Source: Novosphingobium pentaromativorans US6-1 (lineage in GTDB: Bacteria; Pseudomonadota; Alphaproteobacteria; Sphingomonadales; Sphingomonadaceae). Taken from it: a stretch of DNA of 64,000 bases. Shown piece by piece: positions 44,619-54,726 of this stretch. Both the position numbers and the translations under genes were made by a program. The notes under the pieces are model-generated. The model was not told the origin of the DNA. It made no database searches and was given only the letters and a program-made list of their open reading frames with translations. Where the stretch lies: assembly GCF_000767465.1 (NCBI RefSeq), contig NZ_CP009295.1, positions 70,723 to 134,722 of the forward strand, read 5' to 3'. Each line of letters starts with the position of its first letter. The first letter of the stretch is position 1.

Positions 44619-46360
44619 AACGCGCGCCCTGCAAACTGTTTCTGAAGACGAGCCATGAGCACTTGCCCGTTCTTGTGAAGCCTTTTGATTTCCATCTGCC
44701 CCTCCGATGTGCTCAGCAGCCACTCGATGCGGGCGGGCATTTCCTCGATGGCCGCTTCGATATAGTGTTCGCCCGGCTTCACGATGCCGATGTCTGCACA
44801 TGGTTCCGTCAGGGGAATACAGCCTTGCGCGATACCTGATATCACCAGGCGATGCCATTCGAAATAATGGCTTTCCCCCTGATGGATGTTCAGCAGCAGC
44901 TTCGCATGCTGGGCGATCTGCGCAACATCGCGGCCGCCAATCATGTTGGGGTTTTCGGTGGTGACTGGTCCATTGAAGCGGGGTGCGTGCAGGAAGCAGT
45001 CGAAACCGGACAGTGCATGGCCCAGATCCGCCAACGCTCGCGCCCGGCGTTCGTTGAGGTAGCCCACAAAGAGAATGTCATAAGGCCGCTTGAGAATGTC
45101 GCGAGGGTAAGTCAGCGGCTTGATTGCACGCAACTGCGTCAATTGACGCGAAGGAGGCGCCTGCCCCAGATCGAAAACACCGCCCTTTGCCGGTAGCAAA
45201 GGCAGGAAACCCGCCTTGATGCCCAAACGTGATAAACCCCGCGCCGACAGAGGGTTGATGTCGAGTGCCTTGCGCGACTTGAGCATCTTGTCCAGCGCCA
45301 GCGAAAACCAGGATGTGTGCCACTGTTCGAGATTGACGTAGACAATTCTCCCGGCGACTTGTGGAGTAAACTCAACGCCTGGCCCATGAACACAATATTC
45401 GTGAGGCGCGACGACAATAATTTCCACGCTGCGGAGATCAATATTTCGATGATCATCGCGCAAAATAACTCTGTATCCTTGGGAATTTAGAACCTCAGAT
45501 ATGTATTTTGCGATATCGGTAAAGAAGAAATTTCCGTCTTTCCAGTGAAGGACGACCACTGGCCGGCCTGGTTCGAGTAAGTCGTAGATGGTATGGATGG
45601 GTTGGTCCGAGGCATCGGTCATGAAGGCATCGGCAGTGGCGGATTGGAAGGCCCGCCGGCCCTGCTGCATTCCGTAACGCAAGTAATGGACAAGAGGGTT
45701 TATTTCGCGGATATCGGGATTTTCTAGGCTATAGAATGAACCGGAGAAAAGTGGACCAGGTTGACGCAGCGCGTCGGCGGCGGATGCCCTTAGGAAGTCT
45801 TCTGCCAAGTCGCGCTCAGAGCCGGTCACCCCATACCGCTCAGCATACCAATTGGCGTCAAACAATCTGCTCGCCAAGATTTCGGGGATTGCGCTCAGAT
45901 CCGGATCGATGTGCGCACAGGTTGAAAGCCGACCTCCTGCGTCACGCCCCTCGCCAATACCGTGGGCGAGGTAATGGTAAACCGGGTTTTGCCCGTCTAG
46001 TCGGACGTCGGGATAGCGGGACATGTAGTCCGCTCCGTCAAAGATGTTCTCGGCAGCCAAGCGCCTTAATACCCTGCGGCTCCATAACTCGTAAGGAAGC
46101 CAGCGACGCCACCCCTTTGGAGGCCGGGCCAAAGCCTTTGCCAATTCGTGCAGCCATGCTGCGCGGGCACGCTGCGTCAGGGCCTCAGTGTTTGCTTCTC
46201 GGTAGAGTTCCTTTAAGACGCTCAATTGGCGCGCCAGATCGGAGGCATCATTCTCCCGAAAGTTGGAAATGACGCTCGCCTGCCGTGATTGGGGCAGTAT
46301 GCCGAATAGCCCTAACATTTTCCCGGCTACGAGATGCCGGCACCACATCGCAAAATTCAA
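44615..46360 (-). CDS. Glycosyltransferase-like protein with PDV-type repeats
   Basis: A 581-residue protein. Residues about 105-245 contain three PDV-type units (IFDGADYMSRYPDVRLDGQNP, LFDANWYAERYGVTG, LFSGSFYSLENPDIREINPL..). The C-terminal half looks like a GT-B glycosyltransferase of the DUF3880/group 1 kind: DILFVGYLNERRARALADLG, NIHQGESHYFEWHRLVISGIAQGCIPLTEP. No signal peptide. It is coupled to the GT2 gene downstream by a 4-base overlap. The sugar is unknown. Confidence 0.78.
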   Translation of the reverse strand: MNFAMWCRHLVAGKMLGLFGILPQSRQASVISNFRENDASDLARQLSVLKELYREANTEALTQRARAAWLHELAKALARPPKGWRRWLPYELWSRRVLRRLAAENIFDGADYMSRYPDVRLDGQNPVYHYLAHGIGEGRDAGGRLSTCAHIDPDLSAIPEILASRLFDANWYAERYGVTGSERDLAEDFLRASAADALRQPGPLFSGSFYSLENPDIREINPLVHYLRYGMQQGRRAFQSATADAFMTDASDQPIHTIYDLLEPGRPVVVLHWKDGNFFFTDIAKYISEVLNSQGYRVILRDDHRNIDLRSVEIIVVAPHEYCVHGPGVEFTPQVAGRIVYVNLEQWHTSWFSLALDKMLKSRKALDINPLSARGLSRLGIKAGFLPLLPAKGGVFDLGQAPPSRQLTQLRAIKPLTYPRDILKRPYDILFVGYLNERRARALADLGHALSGFDCFLHAPRFNGPVTTENPNMIGGRDVAQIAQHAKLLLNIHQGESHYFEWHRLVISGIAQGCIPLTEPCADIGIVKPGEHYIEAAIEEMPARIEWLLSTSEGQMEIKRLHKNGQVLMARLQKQFAGRAL

Positions 46361-46710
46361 GATAAGCCTTCCTGTCGAGCACCTAGGGCACGGTAGCTGT
46401 TAGCCGCTGATAGCTGAGACAGCCAAGCGAAAACCGGCGCGCCCAAAACAGACTCATCATGTGCGATGTCGATTAGTCCTTAGGATCGAAACCAAGTTGA
46501 AGAAGAGCAGGTCATTGCTAGTGTCGCGTTCCTTGTTCTGGCTGTCAGATGCCGAGTGGGCGGCGATCTAGTGCCCGCCTATAAACACTAAGATATTGAA
46601 TTATTTCGCTTAAATGTTGAATCCGGGCTTTAAGAGCCCGGCGATGACGATTATGCTGTGGGCTCAAACCACTGAAATCATGGCATGATCAACACACGCA
46701 GGAGCCGACA
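46361..46710. other. Spacer with transposon debris
   Basis: About 350 bases upstream of the glycosyltransferase gene. It contains a short IS5-type remnant (46521-46571) and, at about 46623-46641, a palindrome CCGGGCT..AGCCCGG next to the ISNCY pseudogene that may mark its end. The minus-strand promoter for 44615-46360 should also lie here but was not pinned down. Confidence 0.5.
46521..46571 (+). pseudogene. IS5-type transposase, N-terminal remnant
   Basis: Seventeen codons from GTG encode SRSLFWLSDAEWAAI and then a stop; this is the characteristic start of IS5-group (IS427/IS1031-like) transposases. Only the first few percent of the gene remains. Confidence 0.5.
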
Positions 46711-47470
46711 ATGCGCCAAAAACGCATATTCCAGAGCAGCCTATTCGATCTGTTTGCCGATCACCAGATCGGACGTGTGCTCAAGGCGATTTCAGGGTGG
46801 CTCGATGTGCAGACTGAGTTGCTGCCACTGCTGGCAGCAGATCTGGTGGGGCTGGCATCGAGGACACGGCGAGCCAGGGGCTACCGGGAGAATCGGTTCT
46901 GCGGTGCGCTGTGCTCAAGCAATATCGCCAGCTGAGTTACGAGGAACTGGCCTTCCATCTCGAGGTTTCATGTTCATTCCGCGCCTTTGCACAACTGCCC
47001 CTGGCATTGCGCCTTGGCTCGAGCATCGAGAGCGCAGCTTAGCGTCTTGAGGTTGAACACTATCTGTCCCTGATTGAGCGGGTCATCGACCAGACCCGGC
47101 GACGGGTCTTTGCCGGTGAGCGCGTCCCGACGGCCGACAAGCTGGTCAGCCTGCTTGAACCGCATGCCGAAATCATCGTCAAAGGCGGCCGCGACGTCCA
47201 ATACGGCCACAAGCTCAACTTCTCCACCGGCAAGAGCGGCATGTCGCCATGTATGGCGAGCCACCGCGCTTATCAGCCGCCGATGGCGGCTTTGGCAATC
47301 GGGGTACGCGACGTCGCCTTCCACAAGAAGTGCAGTCTCAAAATCGAGGACATGGCCAAGAGTAAATGGGTTCATCTCCAATTGCGCAACTTCCGCGCCG
47401 GGATCGAGGCTGGCATCTCGTGCCTCAAGCCCGCTTCAAACAGACATAGTCAGGTTCGCGCCCCCAGACT
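46711..47470 (+). pseudogene. ISNCY-family transposase, frameshifted and decayed
   Basis: Begins MRQKRIFQSSLFDLFADHQIGRVLKAISGWLD, then a frame change, then LKQYRQLSYEELAFHLEV, a stop near 47040, then VEHYLSLIERVIDQTRRRVFAGERVPTADKLVSLLEPH, YGHKLNFSTGKSG, and in another frame VAFHKKCSLKIEDMAKSKWVHLQLRNFRAGIEAGISCLK. These are consecutive ISNCY transposase motifs spread over several frames with internal losses, so no functional protein. The right boundary is approximate. Confidence 0.82.
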
Positions 47471-47811
47471 GCTCCACCGGCCGCCGCCGGGCGATCTCAC
47501 TTGCCTACTGGTCGGACAAAAGCGCCGATCTCGCCATAATCATGCCTCGGATACCAAAGCAGCGACTTGCTCAACTCGCAATACACTGTCGATAGCGATA
47601 GCAGCCGCCTCTGAAGTCAAACCAGACGACAAGAAACAGCCTGTTTATGGACAGACACTAAACTAGCCTCATCTGCCCAAGAGCCAACCCAGAACGCGCC
47701 GGATTGACGACCGGGGTGAGGGGGGGAATTTCGGGCATCCTTCCTTGCGCTTTCTTGTCATACCCGACATGGCATGGCACAAGGCCAAGAGGGCGTCAGG
47801 TAGGCAATTTC

Positions 47812-48552
47812 ATGTTAGGGTTACTTCGTCTCCGCCAACAGAGGCGCGCAAATACGCATTCCATCAATGACTACCGGAAAATCGTGCGTAACAAACTTCG
47901 GCAGATACCACACAACCGTGCGCTGGCGTTAGCTCAAGCAATCGGAGCCGAAAGTATGGAGACCTTTGTAAGCCAAGGCGATGGTCACGTCGCGGTACTG
48001 CTCCATAACGGTCTGACTGACGGCATGGCGGTCTATGACTTGGGCTGCGGCTGCGGGCGCACTGCGCAAGCACTTCGGCGTTCAGGCTGGAAAGGCACAT
48101 ACATCGGGGCTGACGTGGTACCAGAACTGCTGCAAGAACTGGCGCGTCAGTGTCCGGATTATGCGACAGTCCTTAACACCACCCCCACCATCGCGGCGCC
48201 TGATGGCTCGCTCGACATTGTGTTCCATTGGTCAGTCTTCACTCATTTATTTCCGGCAGAAGCCTACCTTTACACCGCCGAAGCGTTTCGTGCGTTGAAG
48301 CCGGGCGGACGCATGGTTTTCTCGTTCCTCGAGATGGAGGATTCGGCGCATGACCGAGTGTGGCAAGCGAACCAGCGATTACTGCGTGAGGGCAAGGCAG
48401 CCGCGCAACTTGATGCCTTTCTGCATCGCGACTGGATCCGTCGCTTCGCGCGCGATTCCGGGTTTCTTGAGCCGAGCTTTACGGACGGCTCAGATGATAC
48501 ATATCACCCGCCGTTCTGGCAGGCGCTGGCGGTAATGGAAAAACCCGTCTGA
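47812..48552 (+). CDS. Class I SAM-dependent methyltransferase
   Basis: About 246 residues from MLGLLRLRQQRRANTHS. Seen: motif I VYDLGCGCGRTAQAL, IGADVVPELL, LDIVFHWSVFTHL and LKPGGRMVFSFLEME. Similar enzymes methylate sugars or glycan ends in polysaccharide clusters, but the substrate is not readable. The frame open to 47704 lacks support. It lies alone between two decayed insertion sequences. Confidence 0.85.
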   Translation: MLGLLRLRQQRRANTHSINDYRKIVRNKLRQIPHNRALALAQAIGAESMETFVSQGDGHVAVLLHNGLTDGMAVYDLGCGCGRTAQALRRSGWKGTYIGADVVPELLQELARQCPDYATVLNTTPTIAAPDGSLDIVFHWSVFTHLFPAEAYLYTAEAFRALKPGGRMVFSFLEMEDSAHDRVWQANQRLLREGKAAAQLDAFLHRDWIRRFARDSGFLEPSFTDGSDDTYHPPFWQALAVMEKPV

Positions 48553-48948
48553 TCTCTTCAGACGCACCCGCTGCACCTGCGCCAGCGTGATGTCGTCGCG
48601 CCTCCGGTCGTAGAAGTAGGGAACCTCTGCACAGATAGGAATTTCGGCGTCGTTCGGCGTCAGTCGCGAGCATCGGCGCGGTGCGCTCTTTGTGGTGCGT
48701 GAAATAGGCCGAAATCATGGACTTTCTGCCCCACTTTCGTCCCTACACGACCGCTATTCGGGCTATTCCCCGTTCGGCGGGCGCAGTTGTCTGCGCGTCA
48801 GGCTAATTGCTCGTGCATTATGTAGATATTTGGCCAGGGAGAGCTGGCAGGTTAGCGCCCAGCCTCCGACGTGTTGCGCGGTTTCATCCTGTTGGCGAGG
48901 GAGTGATCGATAGGAGTCTCGTTCTGGACTCCATAAGGAAATCAGGAG
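48553..48948. other. Spacer, no gene recognised
   Basis: About 400 bases between the methyltransferase gene and an IS66 remnant. Short open frames on both strands show no known domain. It may contain further IS debris, but I could not identify it. Confidence 0.45.
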
Positions 48949-49180
48949 ATGGGCCGGATCGAGGTCATCACCCATACCGATCACCGCCTTAAATATTCGC
49001 CCGCCGCGCAAGCCGCGATCATGCGGGAGGCGGACGCGCTCGGATGCGACCGTGCACGAGGTGGCGAAGCGGCAAGATATAGCTGAGAGCCCGATCTACA
49101 GCTGGCGCACGGCGAGACGGCAGGCGGAGGAGGTCGCCAGCGAGCCACTGACCTTCAATTCATACGCTGCTGTGCCGTAG
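48949..49180 (+). pseudogene. IS66-family accessory transposase gene (tnpA) remnant, frameshifted
   Basis: Reads MGRIEVITHTDHRLKYSPAAQAAIMREADALG, then a +1/-1 frame change, then ATVHEVAKRQDIAESPIYSWRTARRQAEE and a stop at 49180. This is the helix-turn-helix OrfA of IS66 elements. GGAG precedes the ATG. No tnpB or tnpC follows. Confidence 0.7.
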
Positions 49181-49357
49181 AGTGCTGTCTGCTACCTTTT
49201 CTGCAGCACCACCGCCAGCACGACCTGATCCGGTCCCCACGATGCCGGTGATGCTCCAAGTCTGACCGGCTCGTCGGAACAATGCGACGGCCCTGAAAAT
49301 ACGCTCAGGACGAGGCGAGATCAGGTAGCATCTCAAGCAGGCAGATCCGGTCCTGGC

Positions 49358-50824
49358 CTAACGACAGTCGCCGAAAACGCCGATTGGCGCCTCATCGCCT
49401 CGCTCATGCAGGGTAACGGCTCCTACGCGGCGGCAATGCCCGGCGATGTAAGCCCGCACGCGATCGGTCGCATACCGGTTTACCGGCTCGTTGCGCGGCC
49501 GAAGAGCCATGACCACTACGCCCGGTCGCCGGGCAAGGATGCGGTCGATCTCTCGATCGGTATCCAGATGACTGACGTTTCGCTCGATCTCGGAATTGAG
49601 ATGCTGGGGAAAGACCAGTGGCGAGAGGAAGCGCTTGCCGGTCATGGCGTAAAGCCAGGACGGACCGTCGAAGACCAACATTCCCCCGCCCCCATCGTGC
49701 GCCTGGGCCAATTGGGAAAGCTGTGCCATTTCCTGGCGGGCCTGCCGGCTCAGATTGAAGTCCGTGAAGTCATACCAGAGGGCATAGACCGCAATGAAAG
49801 CGGCGAAACCGATGCGCCCGGCTCCGCCTCGGGCGAAAGCCAGCCCTGCGGCGACGCTGAGTGGAACCAATAGCGGCAATGCATAATGCGCAAAAAAGGA
49901 AAGCAGCGCCAGCAACCCGGCCGTTGCCGCCAGTAGCCAGCCAGCGAGAAATGCCAGCAGGGGCCTTTCGCTTCGAATTCCCACAAGGCCCCATAGAGAC
50001 AGTAAGGCCACGGGACCTATCCGCACTGCAAGAGCATAGCTCAGGAAGGAGAGCTGCTCAGGCGGCCGGACCTGCTTGGTCAGCGAAGATGTGACCATTG
50101 CATGCCACCACTCATTGCCATGGCCGATAACCATGTAGACCGCGCCGATAGCGATCGTGGGAATGGCGCCCAGCAGCATCCAGCGCAGGATTGGCGCGAT
50201 CATGGTCATGCGGCGACCATCGCGCCATAGCGCCGCGGCACACCACAGGCCCAGGAACGCGCTTTCGAAAATGGCGGTAGGCTTGACTGCGATAGCCAGC
50301 CCGCAGAGCGACATGGCGACATCGATGCGTGAAATCGCCCGGCCCGAATGCAGTTGCATCGCCCCTCGCCAGACCAGCAGGGCCGCCGTGGCGATCAGCA
50401 GATTGTAGAACACCGGCGCTTGCCCGCCGAAACCGTTGAACGGGCCCAAGAGGACGAGATAAGCCAGTCCGCCCAGCAGCGCCCCCTGGGGCCGGGTACA
50501 ATCCAGAAGCAGCCGACAGATAACCCACGCGGTTGCCGCTGCAAAAGCGGCCGCGCCCCATTGATAGGCAAGCACCGGATCGGGAAAGAAGGCGAAAAGC
50601 CAGTAGAGCAGGAAAAGCCCGAGGGGCTTGCGGTCCCAGACATCGACATAGGGGAGCGCCCCGCCATGCATCCGTTGCCCGACCAGCAGATAGAACTGCT
50701 CATCCACCCCAAGATTGGGATTGCCGAAAGTCGAACATCGCAGGGCCAGCGCCACCGCGGAAAGCAGCACCGCAATCCAGATTAGGCGCTTTACCGATGT
50801 GGCGCCGCCTGCCTCTAACGCCAT
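49358..50824 (-). CDS. ArnT/PMT-like membrane glycosyltransferase
   Basis: A 488-residue protein with about 10-12 membrane helices and a periplasmic C-terminal part. The first luminal loop has the GT-C pattern NLGVDEQFYLLVGQRMHGG with the catalytic acidic pair, followed by YVDVWDRKPLGLFLLYW, as in ArnT and protein mannosyltransferases. It should transfer a sugar from a polyprenyl-phosphate donor to a lipid, glycan or protein. Divergent from the spermidine-synthase-like gene with a 170- to 260-base gap that must hold both promoters. Confidence 0.83.
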   Translation of the reverse strand: MALEAGGATSVKRLIWIAVLLSAVALALRCSTFGNPNLGVDEQFYLLVGQRMHGGALPYVDVWDRKPLGLFLLYWLFAFFPDPVLAYQWGAAAFAAATAWVICRLLLDCTRPQGALLGGLAYLVLLGPFNGFGGQAPVFYNLLIATAALLVWRGAMQLHSGRAISRIDVAMSLCGLAIAVKPTAIFESAFLGLWCAAALWRDGRRMTMIAPILRWMLLGAIPTIAIGAVYMVIGHGNEWWHAMVTSSLTKQVRPPEQLSFLSYALAVRIGPVALLSLWGLVGIRSERPLLAFLAGWLLAATAGLLALLSFFAHYALPLLVPLSVAAGLAFARGGAGRIGFAAFIAVYALWYDFTDFNLSRQARQEMAQLSQLAQAHDGGGGMLVFDGPSWLYAMTGKRFLSPLVFPQHLNSEIERNVSHLDTDREIDRILARRPGVVVMALRPRNEPVNRYATDRVRAYIAGHCRRVGAVTLHERGDEAPIGVFGDCR

Positions 50825-51087
50825 GGTACGTGCGATCCCCTTGCCACCGTGCAGCCTTGGCAGATCATGAAAGGTCCGCCGAAAAGCAAGAGTGGAAGCG
50901 CGCTATTCGAGACCCGGCGGGCACATAAAGTCAATATTAACTAAATTTTTGGGTTCAACGGGCTAGTGTCGCGCTGTTACGACAACCTGCAAAGGTGCGA
51001 GATCGGCGGGGCCAGGCGCATCTTTTGGATTGTGCTTTTCGATCTGGAAGCCAACCATTGCAATGCGGGTATCCGGGGGGATCAGAA

Positions 51088-53169
51088 TTGCTCAGAGTTG
51101 AACGCGAACTGGCCGATCCGTCCACGCAGGACGATGTTTCACCTCCGGATGGACCGCCGACATCGGAGCTTTCCGAAGGGGGCGAACGGTCCAGGACGAT
51201 CGTTCGTCTGTTGCTGGCCAGCGCACTCATGCTCTTTCTCGAGTTGGCGCTGATCCGCTGGCTCGGCGCGAACGTCGTCCACCTCTCCTACTTCTCGAAC
51301 TTCATTCTGCTGGGTTCCTTCCTCGGAATTGGCGCGGGATTCCTGATCAGCCGCAAGAGCTGGTCGATCTGGCCGGCCTCGATGCCGCTCCTCAGTATCC
51401 TCGTTGCCGGCGTCCTGAGATTCCCCGTCACGATCGAGCGCAGCGGGTCGGAAATCATCTATTTCACGTCGCTCGAAGTGAACGGACCGCCGGCTTGGCT
51501 GGCATTGCCGGTCATCTTCTTGCTGGTTGCCGTGGTCCTGGCGGGCCCCGCCGAAGTGGTAGGCCGCTGCTTCGGAAAGTTGCCGCCGCTCACCGCCTAC
51601 CGCTATGACCTCATCGGCTCCCTTATCGGGATCGCGACATTCACCGGCCTGAGCTTCATGCACGCGCCCTCGGTTGCCTGGGGCGCAATTGCGTTTGTCA
51701 TTTACCTCCTGCTCGCAAGTCCATCGCGCCGTCTGGTGACCTGCGCCTGGGCGCTCGTCCTGGTGGGCAAACTGCTGATGGAGACGATGAATCCATCGGT
51801 GAGCTGGTCGCCTTACTACAAGGTCATTACGGAGCCCGTCGGCCCGAAAGAGCAGGGCATGCTGCTCATCGGCGTGAACGGCGTGCCGCATCAGCTCATG
51901 GCACCCGCGAAATGGAAGCTCGAACAAGGCGAGAGGATCTATGAGACGCCGTACCTGCGCCTTCCCGCCAATCCCCTCAAGGATGTGCTGATCGTTGGTG
52001 CCGGTTCGGGATCTGACGTCTCTATCGCTCTTACCGAAGGAGCGGGCCACATCGATGCAGTCGATATCGACCCTCGCATCATGGAAATCGGCGCCGAGCT
52101 CAATCCGGACCGGCCATACTCGACCAAACGGGTGGTGCGCCACATCAACGACGGCCGCGCTTTCCTCGAGAGCACGGACCGCAAGTACGACCTGATCCTA
52201 TTCGCCCTGCCCGACTCCTTGACCCTGGTCAGCGGCGCTTCGCAGATCCGGCTTGAATCCTTCCTTTTCACCGAGGAGGCAATGGCGTCCGTGCGCAGGC
52301 ACCTCAAGCCTGGCGGCAGCTTCGCCATGTACAACTATTACCGCGAGCCGTGGCTGATCGACAGGCTTGCCGGGACCGTGGCCAAGGCCTTCGGCCATGC
52401 GCCGTGTGTCGACACATTCTCCGGCGCACAGGCCGTCATCGCCGTCGGCGTCAACCCGGCCAACCAGAGCTGCGCCGGTATCTGGGCGCCTGCTTCGCCC
52501 GACAAGGTGATCAAGCCGGCGACCGACGACGCGCCGTTCCTCTACTTCAAGGGCGGAGCATTCCCGCAGCTCTACACGGTCACGCTCATCTGCATCCTGC
52601 TGGCATCGATTGCCGCTGTGCGCGTGCTGGGCGGCCCCCTGCGGCCGATGCGCCCTTATGCCGACCTGTTTTTCATGGGCGCCGCATTCCTGTTGCTGGA
52701 AACCAAGAACGTCGCGACCTTCGCCCTGCTTTTCGGGACGACATGGTTCGTCAATGCCCTGGTCTTTGCCGGTGTTCTGGTCATTGTCCTGGCCGCGGTT
52801 GAGACGACGCGCAGGTTCCGCACGCCGCCGCTGCCGATTGTCTACGGTGGCATCGCGGCATCGCTTGCGCTGGCCTGGGCGATCCGCCCCGACTGGCTGC
52901 TCCCCCTGCCCTTCCTGCCGCGCCTGTTGGCTGCGACGGTCCTGGCATTCCTTCCGATCTATCTGGCCAACGTGGCTTTTGCGAAGCGGTTCCAGAGCTC
53001 ATCGGACTCGCAGTCGGCCTTTGCGATCAACCTGCTTGGCTCGATCGTCGGCGGTTGCCTTGAGTACTCGGCACTTGTGCTTGGCTACAACAACCTGCTG
53101 ATCGTGACCGGCCTGCTCTATCTGGCGGCATTCCTGCTGATCCCCAAGGCACGCCAGACGAGCGGTTAG
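51088..53169 (+). CDS. Membrane-embedded spermidine synthase-like protein
   Basis: About 694 residues. N-terminal membrane part (about 6-7 helices, residues 35-270), a central soluble class I SAM-type domain like spermidine synthase (about 290-490: VLIVGAGSGSDVSIALTEGAGHIDAVDIDPRIM, HINDGRAFLE, YDLILFALPDSLTLVSG), and more C-terminal helices (about 500-690). I prefer the TTG at 51088, preceded by a G-rich stretch, to the upstream frame start at 50995. The family (spermine/spermidine synthase fused to transporter-like helices) has no settled substrate. The neighbouring ArnT-like gene suggests an envelope role. Confidence 0.8.
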   Translation: MLRVERELADPSTQDDVSPPDGPPTSELSEGGERSRTIVRLLLASALMLFLELALIRWLGANVVHLSYFSNFILLGSFLGIGAGFLISRKSWSIWPASMPLLSILVAGVLRFPVTIERSGSEIIYFTSLEVNGPPAWLALPVIFLLVAVVLAGPAEVVGRCFGKLPPLTAYRYDLIGSLIGIATFTGLSFMHAPSVAWGAIAFVIYLLLASPSRRLVTCAWALVLVGKLLMETMNPSVSWSPYYKVITEPVGPKEQGMLLIGVNGVPHQLMAPAKWKLEQGERIYETPYLRLPANPLKDVLIVGAGSGSDVSIALTEGAGHIDAVDIDPRIMEIGAELNPDRPYSTKRVVRHINDGRAFLESTDRKYDLILFALPDSLTLVSGASQIRLESFLFTEEAMASVRRHLKPGGSFAMYNYYREPWLIDRLAGTVAKAFGHAPCVDTFSGAQAVIAVGVNPANQSCAGIWAPASPDKVIKPATDDAPFLYFKGGAFPQLYTVTLICILLASIAAVRVLGGPLRPMRPYADLFFMGAAFLLLETKNVATFALLFGTTWFVNALVFAGVLVIVLAAVETTRRFRTPPLPIVYGGIAASLALAWAIRPDWLLPLPFLPRLLAATVLAFLPIYLANVAFAKRFQSSSDSQSAFAINLLGSIVGGCLEYSALVLGYNNLLIVTGLLYLAAFLLIPKARQTSG

Positions 53170-53284
53170 TCCACCGGGCATCCTGAAAATTCGATGCTGA
53201 CCTGCGAATGATCGACGTATCGGTTCGATGGATCTACGCCATCGCCGTCTGACGATCATCTGATAATCCCAAAGGCGTGAGCGC

Positions 53285-54724
53285 TTGCTTCTCAAACACC
53301 TTTCGAACCGGGCCCGAAGCTGGAACGCACTCCCATGGAAAGGGCCTGCCAACCATGGCGCCGAGGGCAGCCATGCATTCAGTCTCTATCAGAAGCTGCT
53401 CCTGCTCGCTGGCTTTCTGGTTCTGATATTACTGCGCTTGCCACAAGTCTGGCAATTTGGCCGGTTCTTCTACGAAGAAGGCACTATATTCTTCAGCTAT
53501 GCGTGGCATCGCCCCGCTTCCGAGGCGCTATGGCGGTCATTCGCCGGCTATACGAACCTGGCTGCCAATGCCTCCACTGTGCTGGCGGTCAACCTGGTCC
53601 GGTCGGGCACGATTGCCCTCGAACACGCACCCTACGTGACAATGGGCATCGCTACGCTGTTCCAGCTTATCCCGGCGGCTCTGATCCTTACGGGAAAAGG
53701 CACATGGCTGGACACCAGATCGGCCGTGATCGCCTCCTTGCTGATTGTCGCGATCAGTCCGATGACCGAAGAGGTCTTCGCCAACGTATTGCATATCCAG
53801 TTCCATCTGGCTCTATGCGCAGGCCTCATCCTGGCGCTCGATGTCCCGATTCATCGACGCGCTCGCATCCTGTACGGCGTCCTGCTCTTTCTGGCCCCGT
53901 TATGCGGGCCGGGCGCAATCATCCTCTTGCCTCTCTTTTGCCTTCGCACCCTTATCGACAAGGATGCCGGCCGCGCGATGCAGACCATCGTTCTGGGCAC
54001 TGCAGCCGCGATCCAACTCCTGTTCTTCTACACGGCCAGTCCCTTGCGCGGAGACTTGCTCGATCCGGTCAGCCTGTTGGATCTGCTGTTCATCAGGCTC
54101 GGCGTAATGCCCCTGCTGTCTGCCCCGATCGCGAACCTCTATGGGGTTCAGATCTTTGCGGACTCGCGCGATCACGGTCTCATCTGGCTTGGCACCGCCG
54201 TCATCGCTTTCGCGTATTTCGCCGCTCTGCTGGCGTTCGCATCGCGCAGCCGGAAAGATCCTGCAATCTGGTTGATCTCGTCCGGGCTTCTGGTCGCATC
54301 TGTGGCATTTGGAGCAGGCATGCTCCCTCTTCCGCCGGGCGTCGTCTACTTGTCGACGGCAGCGCAGCGCTACAATTTCGTACCGCTGACGCTGATTGGC
54401 ATGGGCCTGGTCGCCATGTCCACGCGGGCGAACGCCCCGCTTGCATGGGTCATTCGCGGCCTGACGTTCCTGTTCCTGGCATCGGGCGCACTTACTTATG
54501 CTGCGCCTATCGATGACATGGCACATGGTCCGAACTGGGGGGACGAAGTTGCCAGATGGCGCGCAAACAACCAGTACCGCCCCAAGGTCTGGCCTTCGAC
54601 GTGGGAAGTCGATCTCTCGTCAGGTCACCGCCCCTGCCCTGCCAGAGCGGACGATTCAGGCGACCTGCCCTATTGCGAAGGGGCATGGACGAAGAAAGTC
54701 CTGGAGGACAGCCGCGCCCGCTGA
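53285..54724 (+). CDS. Polytopic membrane protein, possible glycosyltransferase-like
   Basis: A 479-residue protein with about 10-11 membrane helices. After the first helix comes a loop with FYEEGTIFFSYAW (an acidic EEG in a position like the catalytic acidic residue of GT-C enzymes), which hints at that class without proving it. The C-terminus (about 430-479) is soluble and carries three cysteines. The start is uncertain; the N-terminal 30 residues are basic and could be trimmed. Convergent with the VTT gene, 2 bases between stops. Confidence 0.7.
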   Translation: MLLKHLSNRARSWNALPWKGPANHGAEGSHAFSLYQKLLLLAGFLVLILLRLPQVWQFGRFFYEEGTIFFSYAWHRPASEALWRSFAGYTNLAANASTVLAVNLVRSGTIALEHAPYVTMGIATLFQLIPAALILTGKGTWLDTRSAVIASLLIVAISPMTEEVFANVLHIQFHLALCAGLILALDVPIHRRARILYGVLLFLAPLCGPGAIILLPLFCLRTLIDKDAGRAMQTIVLGTAAAIQLLFFYTASPLRGDLLDPVSLLDLLFIRLGVMPLLSAPIANLYGVQIFADSRDHGLIWLGTAVIAFAYFAALLAFASRSRKDPAIWLISSGLLVASVAFGAGMLPLPPGVVYLSTAAQRYNFVPLTLIGMGLVAMSTRANAPLAWVIRGLTFLFLASGALTYAAPIDDMAHGPNWGDEVARWRANNQYRPKVWPSTWEVDLSSGHRPCPARADDSGDLPYCEGAWTKKVLEDSRAR

Positions 54725-54726
54725 TC

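Noticed and set aside
46623..46641. CCGGGCT..AGCCCGG palindrome as a rho-independent terminator
   Set aside because: No T-run follows and no gene ends just before it on either strand; it is more likely the edge of the decayed ISNCY element.
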